From Dyella silvae (GTDB lineage Bacteria > Pseudomonadota > Gammaproteobacteria > Xanthomonadales > Rhodanobacteraceae), in NCBI RefSeq assembly GCF_026421305.1, contig NZ_JAPJBQ010000004.1, forward strand, positions 62,001 to 126,000: a stretch of DNA of 64,000 bases. Direction: 5' to 3'. The first letter of the stretch is position 1, and each line of letters begins with the position of its first letter. Of this stretch, positions 26,748 through 35,760 are shown in pieces. A program made the translations under genes and the position numbers. The notes below the pieces were generated by a model. That model had not been told where the DNA came from, searched no databases, and saw only the letters and a program-made list of their open reading frames with translations.

Positions 26748-27971
26748 TCAGAGTCCGGCAGCGTGCCCGGCAAGCCTCCGCTTGATCGGCGACAGCTTGT
26801 TGACGATACGTACGCCAAGGCCGCGTGCGGCAACCAGCGCAGGCGACTGCCAGGCGTAGATGCGCGCCAGCGCGTCGAAGCTCAGCGCATCGAAGGTATC
26901 AGCGCTACGCCGGCGCCGTGCATACCGGCGCAAGACATGGGCCGCAGCGATATCGCTTCCGGCTTCACGAGCAGCGACCAGCGTGTCGCGCAACTCAACG
27001 ACGTCACGCAACCCCAGGTTCACGCCCTGCCCCGCCAGCGGGTGCACCGTGTGGGCGGCGTCACCCAGCAGCACAAGGCGTTCGGCCTGGTAGCTACCGG
27101 CCAGTTGCAACCGCAGCGGAAACGCCGCTCGCTTTGTACTGGCGACGATGCGGCCCAGACGGAAATCACTGGCGACGCCAAGCGCGTCGCAAAAGGCCTG
27201 ATCGTCCAGGGACAGTGCGCGCTGCGCTTCGGCTTCCGGCAGCGACCACACGATAGAACTGCGGCCGTCTGCCAATGGCAACAGCGCCAGCGGCCCGGTC
27301 TCCAGGAATCGCTGCCACGCCGTGCCTTCGTGCGGCCGTTCCGTACGGACATGGGCCACGACGCCGCGTTGTGCGTAATCGCGCCCCTCGGTGTCGATGC
27401 CCGCCATCGAACGCAGCGGCGAGTTTGCTCCGTCGGCAGCCACCAGCAGACGTGCGGAAAGTCCGTCCGTCTCGGCGCCTGTCAGGGCAAGCTGGACCCG
27501 ATCCTCCAGCACTTCGTAACCACTGACCTGCGCCGGACACAGCCGGCGCACGCCGGCCACTTCCAGCGCTTGCCACAAGGTCCACTGCACGAGATTGTTC
27601 TCGACGATATAGCCGAGCAGATCGCGCCCGTCGGTTGCCGCATCGAAATGGATGGTTGCGCCGGTGGCAGCGTCCCACACATGCATGTGCGCATAAGGAC
27701 CCGCGCGCGAATCGCGTATGGACGCCCAAACGCCCAGGTCATCCAGCAAGGCGATGGACGACGGCGCCAGACCAACGACCCGAAGGTCCACTTCGTCCTG
27801 AAGCGACCACGGCGACGGTGCGCGTGCCTCAATGAGCGCAGTGGCAAAACCTGCGCGCGCGAGTGCCAGCGCCGTGGCCGCACCGACCATGCCGCCGCCG
27901 ACCACGGCCACATCCAGTGCGGGCCCACGCCGACGCGACGTGTCGCCTCTCGTCGTCGCTATCGTGTTCAT
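26748..27971 (-). CDS. FAD-dependent ubiquinone biosynthesis hydroxylase (UbiH/UbiF/VisC/COQ6 family)
   Basis: Flavin monooxygenase of 407 residues that hydroxylates the ring of a ubiquinone precursor. The dinucleotide-binding motif VAVVGGGMVGAATALALARAG starts near residue 20, and the second FAD motif is LVLLGDAAHTVHPLAGQGVNLGLRD near residue 300. The family has members acting at different ring positions (UbiI, UbiH, UbiF); sequence alone does not tell me which this is. Its ATG overlaps the stop of ubiH (ATGA), so the two form one translationally coupled unit. The C-terminus ends in a basic segment. Identification of family and pathway is secure. Confidence 0.92.
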   Translation of the reverse strand: MNTIATTRGDTSRRRGPALDVAVVGGGMVGAATALALARAGFATALIEARAPSPWSLQDEVDLRVVGLAPSSIALLDDLGVWASIRDSRAGPYAHMHVWDAATGATIHFDAATDGRDLLGYIVENNLVQWTLWQALEVAGVRRLCPAQVSGYEVLEDRVQLALTGAETDGLSARLLVAADGANSPLRSMAGIDTEGRDYAQRGVVAHVRTERPHEGTAWQRFLETGPLALLPLADGRSSIVWSLPEAEAQRALSLDDQAFCDALGVASDFRLGRIVASTKRAAFPLRLQLAGSYQAERLVLLGDAAHTVHPLAGQGVNLGLRDVVELRDTLVAAREAGSDIAAAHVLRRYARRRRSADTFDALSFDALARIYAWQSPALVAARGLGVRIVNKLSPIKRRLAGHAAGL

Positions 27972-29197
27972 GGCAGACGCTCCAGTACCGCGCGAGGCGG
28001 CTCAGCCCGAAACCCCATGCCGCGCCTCGCCAGCAGGCGCTGCAATGGCGGGACCCGATCAAACGCCAGCATGGCCAGCGAACGCAGCGGGCCAAGCAGC
28101 GGTTGCGGCAGGCAGGCCAGTTGAACGAGTCCGTGACTCATCGTCATGGTGCCTTCGCGATCGGCCGCGCGGCGGCTGGCGTAGAGCTCGAGCAAGGCTT
28201 CGGCGCCCGGATCGTCGGCATCGGCCAGCAGCTCGGCCAGCGTCAGCGCATCGCGCAAGCCAAGATTGAAACCCTGCGCACCGATCGGGTGAACGGTCTG
28301 CGCCGCATTACCAACCAGCACCGCGCGCTCCGCGATCAGCTTGCGCGCCGCCACGCGTTGGATCGCATAAGGATGTCGCTTGCCGGGCCGGCTCAGCCGG
28401 CCCAGGCGCCAACCGAAGCGTTCCTGCGCCAGCGCGATAAAGGCGTCGTCATCCAGCGCCGCCACCGCATCTGCTTCTTCGCGCGGCACGGTGAGCACGA
28501 GACCGCAGCGGCGCGCCGCCAGCGGCAGCAGTGCGATGGGACCGCTGTCGGCGAAGCGCTCGTAGGCACGGTGCGCGTGATCGCGCTCGGGCGTCACGGT
28601 GCATACAAATAAGGTCTGCTCATAGTCGTAACGCTCGGCATCGATGCCAATACGGTCGCGCACGAACGACGCCGTGCCATCGGCACCCACCAGCAGCGGC
28701 GTTTCGATCTCGATGGTGCCTTCGGCGGTGCTGATGCGGGCACGCCAGCCGGACGGCGTCGGGTCCAGCGCCTCCAGCCGTGCCGGCGCCAGACGCCGCA
28801 ACCGCGTGCATTCATCCAGCCGGCGCAGCAACGCCGCGCCCAGTTCGCGCGCAGGAAGGGTCCAGCCCAGCGCATCGACGCCCTGCTGCGCCGCATCCAT
28901 ACGTACGCTGCCGAACTCGCCGGCCCGCGTGACGTGGATGTGATGGATGGGCGTGGCCTGCGCTGCAGCATGACGCCAGACGCCAATGGCCGTCAGGCCA
29001 TTCACGGTGGCCCGTGCCAGCGCCAGATTGCGCTCGTCGTAACTGGGCTGCTCGCCGACGCGAGGCGCCGCGGCCTCGACCATGACGGCATCGATGCCAG
29101 CCGCGTCCAGTGCGATGGCCAGGCTGGCGCCAACCAGGCCGCCGCCAACAATAAGGACCGGCTGCCGACCGGCAGCCTGGGGATGTGGGGTAGTCAT
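27968..29197 (-). CDS. ubiH: 2-octaprenyl-6-methoxyphenol hydroxylase UbiH
   Basis: FAD monooxygenase of 409 residues in ubiquinone synthesis. PVLIVGGGLVGASLAIALDAAG binds the FAD ADP part, LLVGADGTASFVRD is the mid-domain motif, and AVLVGNAAQTVHPIGAQGFNLGLRD is the C-terminal FAD motif. The change from GDAAH to GNAAQ in this motif is typical of UbiH proteins. I chose the ATG at 29197 over an in-frame TTG three codons earlier. It is the first gene of a two-gene unit with the hydroxylase downstream, and divergent from the BtuM-like gene 83 bases away. Confidence 0.92.
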   Translation of the reverse strand: MTTPHPQAAGRQPVLIVGGGLVGASLAIALDAAGIDAVMVEAAAPRVGEQPSYDERNLALARATVNGLTAIGVWRHAAAQATPIHHIHVTRAGEFGSVRMDAAQQGVDALGWTLPARELGAALLRRLDECTRLRRLAPARLEALDPTPSGWRARISTAEGTIEIETPLLVGADGTASFVRDRIGIDAERYDYEQTLFVCTVTPERDHAHRAYERFADSGPIALLPLAARRCGLVLTVPREEADAVAALDDDAFIALAQERFGWRLGRLSRPGKRHPYAIQRVAARKLIAERAVLVGNAAQTVHPIGAQGFNLGLRDALTLAELLADADDPGAEALLELYASRRAADREGTMTMSHGLVQLACLPQPLLGPLRSLAMLAFDRVPPLQRLLARRGMGFRAEPPRAVLERLP

Positions 29198-29280
29198 GGC
29201 GCGCAATGATAGCGCCGTAGGCTCGATCCAATTGCGATAGACTTGCGGTCTGCACTCAAGCGCAACCTTTGGAGCAACTC

Positions 29281-29886
29281 ATGGCTACGACGCAAACCCA
29301 GCGCCTTGGCATCTTCCTGGCACTTGCCCTGGTGATGGCCGTCACGCGCGTACACCTCTCGCTGTTCCATCACGACGTGTGGGACGCCTCCTGGGGCATC
29401 TTCTTCCTGGCTGGCTTCTGGTTGCGTGGCTCGGTCCGCTGGGCGTTCCCCCTGCTGATGGCTGAGGCCGTGCTGGTGGACTATCTGGTCATCAGCAACC
29501 AGGGCATCAGTTTCTGGGACCACTACTGCGTGTCGGCGGCCTACTGGTTCCTGATCCCGTCGTACTTCAGCCTGTGGATGGGTGGCAGCTGGCTGGCCCG
29601 CCGCAAGCTCGGTCTGAATCTGCAGAGCCTGGGCCTGACCGTTGCCGCCGTGCTGGTGAGCTGGGCCGCGTGCTATGTGATCTCCAACGGCAGCTTCTAC
29701 TGGCTGAGCAACAGCGTGCCGCAGCCGCGCAGCGTGGCCGCCTGGTTCGCCAACCTGGGTGACTGGTACCTGTTCTTCCTGCAGACCATGACGGTCTATG
29801 TGGCGCTGGGCATCGTGCTGCATGCGTTCGCCCTGCAGCTGTCGCGCACGCTGAGCCACGCCGGCCCGTCCAAGCTGTCGCGCTAA
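29281..29886 (+). CDS. btuM: BtuM-like vitamin B12 transporter (solitary ECF S-component fold)
   Basis: A 201-residue membrane protein with about six helices, the size and topology of ECF S-components. It is followed after six bases by a cobalamin adenosyltransferase gene, the context reported for BtuM. From memory, Thiobacillus denitrificans BtuM uses a conserved cysteine near position 80 to bind and decyanate cobalamin, with other conserved residues near 28, 67 and 85. Here I see H30/H31 (LFHHD), D67 (VLVDYLV), C83 and Y88 (HYCVSAAYWF), a close spacing match. The ATG has GGAG eight bases upstream. Family call rests on topology, residues and context, without an alignment. Confidence 0.68.
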   Translation: MATTQTQRLGIFLALALVMAVTRVHLSLFHHDVWDASWGIFFLAGFWLRGSVRWAFPLLMAEAVLVDYLVISNQGISFWDHYCVSAAYWFLIPSYFSLWMGGSWLARRKLGLNLQSLGLTVAAVLVSWAACYVISNGSFYWLSNSVPQPRSVAAWFANLGDWYLFFLQTMTVYVALGIVLHAFALQLSRTLSHAGPSKLSR

Positions 29887-29892
29887 GTCACG

Positions 29893-30459
29893 ATGGGTAA
29901 CCGCCTCTCGAAGATCTACACCCGTACGGGCGACGACGGCAGCACCGGACTGGGCGACGGTTCGCGCGTCGGCAAGGACTCGCTGCGCGTGGCCGCCTAC
30001 GGCACCGTCGACGAGCTCAACAGCACCATCGGCATGGTGCTGGCCGCCGATGGCGTGAGCGACGACATCCGCGAAACGCTCACCCAGGTGCAACACGACC
30101 TGTTCGACCTGGGCGGCGAGTTGTGCATACCGGGCATGGCGATGGTCGATGACGCAGACATCGAGCGGCTGGAGCAGGTGCTCGATGGCTTCAACGACCC
30201 GTTGCCGCCGCTGAAGGATTTCATCCTGCCCGGTGGTGGCATGGCAGCCTCTTGCTGCCACCTTGCCCGTACCGTGTGCCGCCGTGCCGAGCGTGAGGTC
30301 ATTGCGCTTGCCCGTGTGGAAGAGGTGCGCCCCCAGGCGCAGCGCTACCTCAATCGCCTGTCTGACCTGCTGTTTGTGATCTCGCGCGTCCTGGCTCGCG
30401 CCAGCGGCCACGGCGAAGTGCTGTGGCAGCACGAGCGCCGTCGCAAGCCCAAAGCCTGA
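29893..30459 (+). CDS. pduO: Cob(I)alamin adenosyltransferase, PduO type
   Basis: Transfers the adenosyl group of ATP to reduced cobalamin to form adenosylcobalamin. The 188-residue protein shows the PduO-type ATP-binding N-terminus (IYTRTGDDGSTGLGDGSRV), AYGTVDELNSTIG, and the later FILPGGG and CRRAERE stretches, with YLNRLSDLLFVISR near the end. Cytoplasmic trimer in this family. It is six bases after the BtuM-like gene, suggesting uptake and activation of B12 are coupled. Its stop precedes the next ATG by eleven bases, so the deacetylase gene may belong to the same transcript. Confidence 0.96.
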   Translation: MGNRLSKIYTRTGDDGSTGLGDGSRVGKDSLRVAAYGTVDELNSTIGMVLAADGVSDDIRETLTQVQHDLFDLGGELCIPGMAMVDDADIERLEQVLDGFNDPLPPLKDFILPGGGMAASCCHLARTVCRRAEREVIALARVEEVRPQAQRYLNRLSDLLFVISRVLARASGHGEVLWQHERRRKPKA

Positions 30460-30470
30460 GCGCCGGCGCC

Positions 30471-31391
30471 ATGCTGCGGCTCTACACGCATACCAGCTGT
30501 CTGCAGCACGATCCCGGCCCCGCGCAACCCGAATCGCCCGCCCGCCTGCGAGCGGTGCTGCAAGCGCTCGATCATGACCGGTTCGCGGCCCTCGACCGTA
30601 TCGAGGCACCGCGTGCCACGCGCGAGCAGTTGCTGCGGGTGCATACGCCGGAACATGTGGAGCACATTCTGAGTGTGCAGCCGGACTCCGGCACCGTCCG
30701 CCTCGATGAAGACACCCTGATGTCCCCCGGTTCGGCGGAGGCTGCACTGCGTGCGGCCGGCGCCACGGTGGCCGCTGTCGACGCGGTGCTGAGTCAAGGC
30801 GGACGCGCGTTCTGCGCGGTGCGCCCGCCGGGACACCATGCGACGGCCAACCGTGCCATGGGCTTCTGCCTGTTCAACAACATTGCCGTGGCTGCCGCCC
30901 ACGCGATCGCCGAGCATGGGCTCAAGCGCGTGGTGATTGCCGATTTCGACGTGCACCACGGCAATGGCACGCAGGACATTTTCGCCAGCGAATCGCGCGT
31001 GCTGTTCCTCTCCAGCCATCAGATGCCGTTGTATCCGGAAACGGGCCGCGAGGATGAGCGTGGCGTGGGCAACATCGTCAATGCCCCCCTCTCGCCGGGC
31101 GATGGCTCTTACGAATTCCGCGAGCTGTGGGAAGGCGTGCTGCTGCCACGCATGTACGCCTTCAAACCCCAACTGGTACTGGTATCGGCGGGCTTCGACG
31201 CGCATCGCAACGATCCGTTGGCCGACCTTCGACTGGGCAGCGAGGACTACGCCTGGATCACCCAGCGCCTGGTCAGGCTCGCTGACGCCCACGCCGACGG
31301 AAGGCTGGTATCGAGTCTGGAAGGTGGCTACAACTTGCTGGCCCTGGCCACCAGCGTGGCCGCTCATGTCGGCGAACTGCTGGAAGCCTGA
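30471..31391 (+). CDS. Histone deacetylase-family (acetoin utilisation/AcuC-like) hydrolase
   Basis: Zinc-dependent deacetylase-fold protein of 306 residues. Conserved family motifs are AVRPPGHHATANRAMGFC, VIADFDVHHGNGTQ and VSAGFDAHRNDPL, which supply the catalytic histidines and zinc ligands, and LEGGYNL near the end. Bacterial members deacetylate proteins, polyamines or small amides; the target here cannot be told. I chose the ATG at 30471, which is where the family starts; in-frame codons upstream lie inside the adenosyltransferase gene. It lies 11 bases after pduO and converges with msrB. Confidence 0.92.
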   Translation: MLRLYTHTSCLQHDPGPAQPESPARLRAVLQALDHDRFAALDRIEAPRATREQLLRVHTPEHVEHILSVQPDSGTVRLDEDTLMSPGSAEAALRAAGATVAAVDAVLSQGGRAFCAVRPPGHHATANRAMGFCLFNNIAVAAAHAIAEHGLKRVVIADFDVHHGNGTQDIFASESRVLFLSSHQMPLYPETGREDERGVGNIVNAPLSPGDGSYEFRELWEGVLLPRMYAFKPQLVLVSAGFDAHRNDPLADLRLGSEDYAWITQRLVRLADAHADGRLVSSLEGGYNLLALATSVAAHVGELLEA

Positions 31392-31408
31392 TATCCCCTC
31401 GCTTTGGG

Positions 31409-31813
31409 TCAGTCGGGCGCCGGTATGAAATCCAGCGCCACCGAATTGATGCAGTAGCGCAGCCCGGTCGGTTTGGGACCATCGGGAAAGACGTGACCAA
31501 GATGCGAATCGCAACCGGCGCAGCGCACCTCCGTGCGGCGCATGCCGTGGGTTTCGTCCTGATGCAGGCTCACCGCCGCGCGAATCAACGGTTGGAAATA
31601 GCTGGGCCAGCCAGAACCTGAGTCGTATTTCGCCTCCGATGCAAACAGCCCCGTGCGACACGCCGCGCAAACGTAAGTCCCCGCCGCCTTGTGCCGATAC
31701 CACTGACCACTGAACGGAGGCTCAGTGGCCGAGCAGCGGCAAACGGCGTACTGCTCGGGGGTCAGTTCGGTTCGCCATTCGGCATCGGTTTTGGCGACTT
31801 TGCGCTCACTCAT
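31409..31813 (-). CDS. msrB: Peptide-methionine (R)-S-oxide reductase MsrB
   Basis: Repairs the R-form of methionine sulfoxide in proteins, using thioredoxin. The 134-residue protein has the catalytic cysteine C121 in [11 protein letters not shown], structural zinc ligands C49/C52 and C98/C101, and [11 protein letters not shown] and [10 protein letters not shown] motifs. A normal cysteine version, not selenocysteine. No signal peptide, so cytoplasmic. It is a single gene, convergent with the deacetylase and divergent from lptD. Confidence 0.97.
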   Translation of the reverse strand: MSERKVAKTDAEWRTELTPEQYAVCRCSATEPPFSGQWYRHKAAGTYVCAACRTGLFASEAKYDSGSGWPSYFQPLIRAAVSLHQDETHGMRRTEVRCAGCDSHLGHVFPDGPKPTGLRYCINSVALDFIPAPD

Positions 31814-31842
31814 GCGGAATCCTCGTCGATGGGGGTGTCACC

Positions 31843-31871
31843 GAACTGCCGTATCTGGGGGCTTTCTGATA
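31843..31871 (+). promoter_or_regulatory. Candidate sigma-E (RpoE) promoter of lptD-surA operon
   Basis: GAACTG (31843-31848), a 16-base spacer, then TCTGATA (31865-31871). The sigma-E consensus in E. coli is GAACTT, 16 bases, TCTGA, so this differs at one -35 base. It lies about 35 bases before the lptD GTG. In E. coli the lptD-surA operon is a known sigma-E target, which supports the call. Confidence 0.6.
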
Positions 31872-31905
31872 GTTTTACGAGCCTCCCAGCCGACAGACTG
31901 CCATC

Positions 31906-34368
31906 GTGACGCCCAAGCTCCCTTCGCGCCACCTGCCCCCGCGCCGCCTTCTGGCGGTAGCCGCCGCTCTCGCCCTGTTCGGCGGCCCGGTCGAGGCCCA
32001 GTCGACGTCGAGCCAGGCTGATCCCACACCCCCGCCGTCCAACATGCCACCACCGGCGGTGTCCAACTGCCCGCTGGGGGCATTCCGCTGCGCGCGGCGA
32101 CCGGTCAGTTACGCCATGTGCCGCCCCAACGCCATGCTGTCGTTCTACGACCCGACGCTGAGCAAGGACAGTTCCGTCCGCGACACGTCAAACACGTATG
32201 TGACGGCACAGCGCGTGGACAGTTCCAACCAGTCGATTTACCACCTGGAAGGCGACGTCAAGCTCGAACGCGCCGACCAGCGCCTGCAGGCGGACGTGAC
32301 CGACTACAACAACGACACCACCGACTACGACGCGCGCGGCAACGTGCGCTATCAGGAGGTTGGCCAGCTGGTGTCCGCGGATCACATGCGCGGCAACCAG
32401 GATGCCAGCACGGCTACGGCGGACAACGTCGCCTACCAGATGCTGACCAACCGCGGTAACGGCGTGGCTACGCAAGGCCAGCTGCTGGACGACCAGCGCA
32501 GCCGTTACCTGGGCGCGACCTATTCCACGTGCGACGTGGGCAACCATGTGTGGGAGATCCGCGCGAAGGACATCCGCATGGACAAGGAAACGGGCGAAGG
32601 CGTGGCGCACAACGCCACCATGTACCTGTACAACGTGCCGTTCTTCTGGCTGCCGACCTTTACGTTCCCGATCAACGATGAGCGCAAGACCGGCTTCCTG
32701 ACCCCGTCGTTGGGCAACTCCAGCCGCGGCGGCTTCATGCTGAGCGCGCCCTACTATCTCAATCTGGCGCCGAACTACGACGCCACGCTGGATCCGCGCA
32801 TCTATACCGAGCGCGGCGTGATGCTGGCCGGCGAATTCCGCTATCTGATTCCGGGAACCCTTGGCCAGATTAACTTCGAGTACCTGCCGCACGATCGTGG
32901 CGACAGCGCTCCCGACAGCGTCGCCAACACCAAGGACACCGACCGCTGGTTGCTGAAGTACAACGACTACTCGCACATCTACGGCCCGTGGTCGTTCTAC
33001 ACCTCCATCAACCGCGCATCGGACCGCAACTATCTGCGTGACTTCGGCAATGACTTGTACACGTCGGCCACCGGCACGCTGGCCTCCAGCACCTACGTCA
33101 ACGGCAGTGGCAAGTGGGGCGCGGCGTTCTGGAACGCGCAGTTCGGCGCGGATTACTACCAGAACCTCGATCCCTCGCTGCCCGACACCGTGCTTCAGTA
33201 CAAGCGCTGGCCCCGCGCGGCTTTCAATGTCGACTGGCCGATCAATCGCTGGCTGGAGTTCGGTGCCAGCACCGAGGCCGTGGCATTCCGCAAGGAAGAC
33301 GTGGTGGAAGGCAATCGCCTGGACCTCTACCCCTACCTCGCCGCGGATTTCCGTGGCGCCTCGTGGTACGTCAAACCCAAACTGGCCTACCGTTACACGA
33401 CGTACGACCTGACCGGCCAGTACAACATGTACGGGTATACCCCGGGGATCCTGTCGCCGGGCGTCGCCACGCCGTTCACCAGCCGCACGCCCAGCCGCTC
33501 CCTGCCGGTAGTCAGCCTGGACAGCGGCCTGGTCTTCGATCGCTACACGTCCTTGTTCGGCACCAGCTACACGCAGACGCTCGAGCCGCGCCTGTATTAC
33601 CTGTACGTGCCGTATCGCAATCAGGACAACATCCCGCTGTTCGACACCAACCTGATGTCGTTCGACTCGTGGCAACTGTTCACGCCCAACATGTATTCGG
33701 GCGCGGACCGTCAGATGAACGCGAACAACCTCAGTGCGGCGCTCACCACGCGCCTGCTTGACGACAATGGCGTGGAGCGGCTGTCGGCCAGCTTCGGCCA
33801 GATCCGCTATTTCACCCAGCAGCGCGTGCAGTTGCCCAATGGGGTGAACACCGTCACGCCGGCCACCAACTGGTCCGGCTCGGACTACGCGGTGGACTTC
33901 ACCACCCAGCTCAATGACGACTGGAAGGTGATGTCCCAGTACCAGTGGAACCCCAATACCAGTCTCACCGACCTGGGCGCCATCACGTTCCAGAAGCGCA
34001 TCAAGACCGACGGCATCGTCAACTTTTCGTACCGCTACCGCCGCCAGCCCGGTACCAATGCGCCGTTGCTGGAACAATACGACGCGTCCGTGGTCTACCC
34101 CGTCTCCGACCGCTGGCGCCTGATTGGCCACTGGACCTACTCGGTACTCGACAAGAAGACCGTGGAAGCCCTGGCCGGCGTGGAGTACGACACCTGTTGC
34201 GTCGCGCTGCGCCTGGTCGGACGGCACTATGTAAATACGTACGACTACACCACGCAGATCGGCTCGGCCTACAACTCCGTCATGCTTGAGATCCAGTTCA
34301 AGGGCATGGGTGGGTTCACGGGTCAGTCGGAAAACGCCCTGCGCAATGGTATTCTTGGTTATCAATAA
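31906..34368 (+). CDS. lptD: LPS-assembly outer-membrane protein LptD
   Basis: Outer-membrane translocon that, with LptE, inserts lipopolysaccharide into the outer leaflet. The 820-residue protein has a signal peptide (RRLLAVAAALALFGGPVEAQ), an OstA-like N-terminal jellyroll (YHLEGDVKLERADQRLQAD and NVRYQEVGQLVSADHM) and a large beta-barrel. Cysteines occur at C55, C62 and C72, and there is a pair in YDTCCVALRLVGR near residue 764; such a pair forms the disulfides needed for LptD function in E. coli. The start codon is GTG, which leaves a compact leader after the candidate sigma-E promoter. First gene of the lptD-surA-pdxA-ksgA-apaG-apaH series. Full length. Confidence 0.97.
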   Translation: MTPKLPSRHLPPRRLLAVAAALALFGGPVEAQSTSSQADPTPPPSNMPPPAVSNCPLGAFRCARRPVSYAMCRPNAMLSFYDPTLSKDSSVRDTSNTYVTAQRVDSSNQSIYHLEGDVKLERADQRLQADVTDYNNDTTDYDARGNVRYQEVGQLVSADHMRGNQDASTATADNVAYQMLTNRGNGVATQGQLLDDQRSRYLGATYSTCDVGNHVWEIRAKDIRMDKETGEGVAHNATMYLYNVPFFWLPTFTFPINDERKTGFLTPSLGNSSRGGFMLSAPYYLNLAPNYDATLDPRIYTERGVMLAGEFRYLIPGTLGQINFEYLPHDRGDSAPDSVANTKDTDRWLLKYNDYSHIYGPWSFYTSINRASDRNYLRDFGNDLYTSATGTLASSTYVNGSGKWGAAFWNAQFGADYYQNLDPSLPDTVLQYKRWPRAAFNVDWPINRWLEFGASTEAVAFRKEDVVEGNRLDLYPYLAADFRGASWYVKPKLAYRYTTYDLTGQYNMYGYTPGILSPGVATPFTSRTPSRSLPVVSLDSGLVFDRYTSLFGTSYTQTLEPRLYYLYVPYRNQDNIPLFDTNLMSFDSWQLFTPNMYSGADRQMNANNLSAALTTRLLDDNGVERLSASFGQIRYFTQQRVQLPNGVNTVTPATNWSGSDYAVDFTTQLNDDWKVMSQYQWNPNTSLTDLGAITFQKRIKTDGIVNFSYRYRRQPGTNAPLLEQYDASVVYPVSDRWRLIGHWTYSVLDKKTVEALAGVEYDTCCVALRLVGRHYVNTYDYTTQIGSAYNSVMLEIQFKGMGGFTGQSENALRNGILGYQ

Positions 34369-34406
34369 CTTCCCTGTCGCCTCAGGCGATTGAAGGCCCC
34401 GGACTG

Positions 34407-35753
34407 ATGAAGCAGCCCCTCGCGTTGTTCCTGCTCGCGATCGCTACCGCGACCGCCCTGCCCGCCCATGCCCAGCTGTTGCCCCAGGCGGCGGCCGGTG
34501 GCGACCAGCCGCTTGACCGTATCGTGGCGGTGGTGGACGAGGGGGTGATCCTGCAGAGCGAGCTGAACGAGGCCGTGCGTTCGGTCCAGCAGCAGTACGC
34601 TAGCAACCCCGGCCAGCTGCCTCCGATGGACGTGCTGCGCCGCCAGGTGCTCGACCGCCTCATCCTGATGAAGCTGCAGGTTCAGCGTGCCGACGACCAG
34701 GGTATTCGCGTATCCGACGCCGACGTCGACCAGGCCGTGGCGGCCGTGGCCCAGCAGAACCACATGAGCCCAGAGCAGCTCCGTTCGGCCGTGGAATCGG
34801 AAGGCAACAGTTTCGCCGCGTTCCGTCGCCAGCTGGGCGACCAGCTGCTGGTCCAGCGTCTGCACGACAACGTGGTGCATGACCAGGTGACCATCACCGA
34901 CAGCGAAATCAACAACATGCTGGCCAGCCCGACCTACAAGGCTGGCGAGGTGCACCTGGCCCATATCCAGGTCGGCCTGCCGGCAGGCGCCACCGCCGCC
35001 GACATCAAGGCAGCCCAGGACAAGGCCGAGCAGGCCACCAATGCCATCAAGGGCGGCATGGATTTCCACGCCGCGGCCATCCGCTACTCCGATGCTCAGG
35101 ACGCGCTGGAAGGCGGCGATCTGGGTTGGCGCCGCATGGACGAGATCCCGCCCGCGTTCGCGGACGCCGTTTCCAACATGAAGGCGGGTGATGTCACCCC
35201 GGCCCTGCGCGGCCCCACTGGCTTCCATATCCTGAAGCTGATGGAGCAGCGCCAGCCGAGCCGTCAGATGATGCAGGAATTCCACGCCCGCCAGATCCTG
35301 ATCAAGCCCAGCGAACTGGTCACGCCGGAACAGGCCCATCAGAAGGCGGATGACTTGTACAACCGCATCGTCAACAAGCACGAGGACTTCGCCAAGTTGG
35401 CGAAGGAGTACTCGAAGGACGACACCACCGCCAACAACGGCGGCGACATGGGTTGGTTCTTGCAGGGCGACTGGGGCACCCTGGTGGGCCAGCACGTGGT
35501 GCAGCTGAAGGACAATCAGGTGGCACAGCCGTTCCAGAGCGAAATCGGCTGGCACATTCTGGAGCGCCTCGGTACCCGCGAGACCGACCGCACCGAAGAG
35601 ATGGAGCGCAATCAGGCCCGTCAGGCCATCGGCAACCGCAAGGCGGAGCAGGCGTACGACGACTATCTGCGCGAGATGCGTTCCAGCGCCTACGTGAACG
35701 TTCTGGTGCCCGAGCTGCGCGATCCGAACGAGCAGCAGGGCAAGAAGTCCTGA
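34407..35753 (+). CDS. surA: Periplasmic chaperone and prolyl isomerase SurA
   Basis: Escorts unfolded outer-membrane proteins, including LptD, across the periplasm to the BAM complex. The 448-residue protein has a signal peptide (MKQPLALFLLAIATATALPAHA), the SurA N-terminal domain (LDRIVAVVDEGVILQSELNEAV), and two parvulin domains: the first around LAHIQVGLPAG, AIRYSDAQDALEGGDLGWR and TGFHILKL, the second around ARQILIKPSEL, NGGDMGWFLQGDW and EIGWHILERLG. Length is near that of E. coli SurA. It lies 38 bases after lptD. Confidence 0.97.
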   Translation: MKQPLALFLLAIATATALPAHAQLLPQAAAGGDQPLDRIVAVVDEGVILQSELNEAVRSVQQQYASNPGQLPPMDVLRRQVLDRLILMKLQVQRADDQGIRVSDADVDQAVAAVAQQNHMSPEQLRSAVESEGNSFAAFRRQLGDQLLVQRLHDNVVHDQVTITDSEINNMLASPTYKAGEVHLAHIQVGLPAGATAADIKAAQDKAEQATNAIKGGMDFHAAAIRYSDAQDALEGGDLGWRRMDEIPPAFADAVSNMKAGDVTPALRGPTGFHILKLMEQRQPSRQMMQEFHARQILIKPSELVTPEQAHQKADDLYNRIVNKHEDFAKLAKEYSKDDTTANNGGDMGWFLQGDWGTLVGQHVVQLKDNQVAQPFQSEIGWHILERLGTRETDRTEEMERNQARQAIGNRKAEQAYDDYLREMRSSAYVNVLVPELRDPNEQQGKKS

Positions 35754-35760
35754 GGTCACG

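Noticed and set aside
32188-34365. 725-codon open frame antisense to lptD
   Set aside because: GC-rich genes often leave long stop-free frames on the other strand. Its product is low-complexity valine/arginine-rich sequence without known motifs, and lptD is certain.
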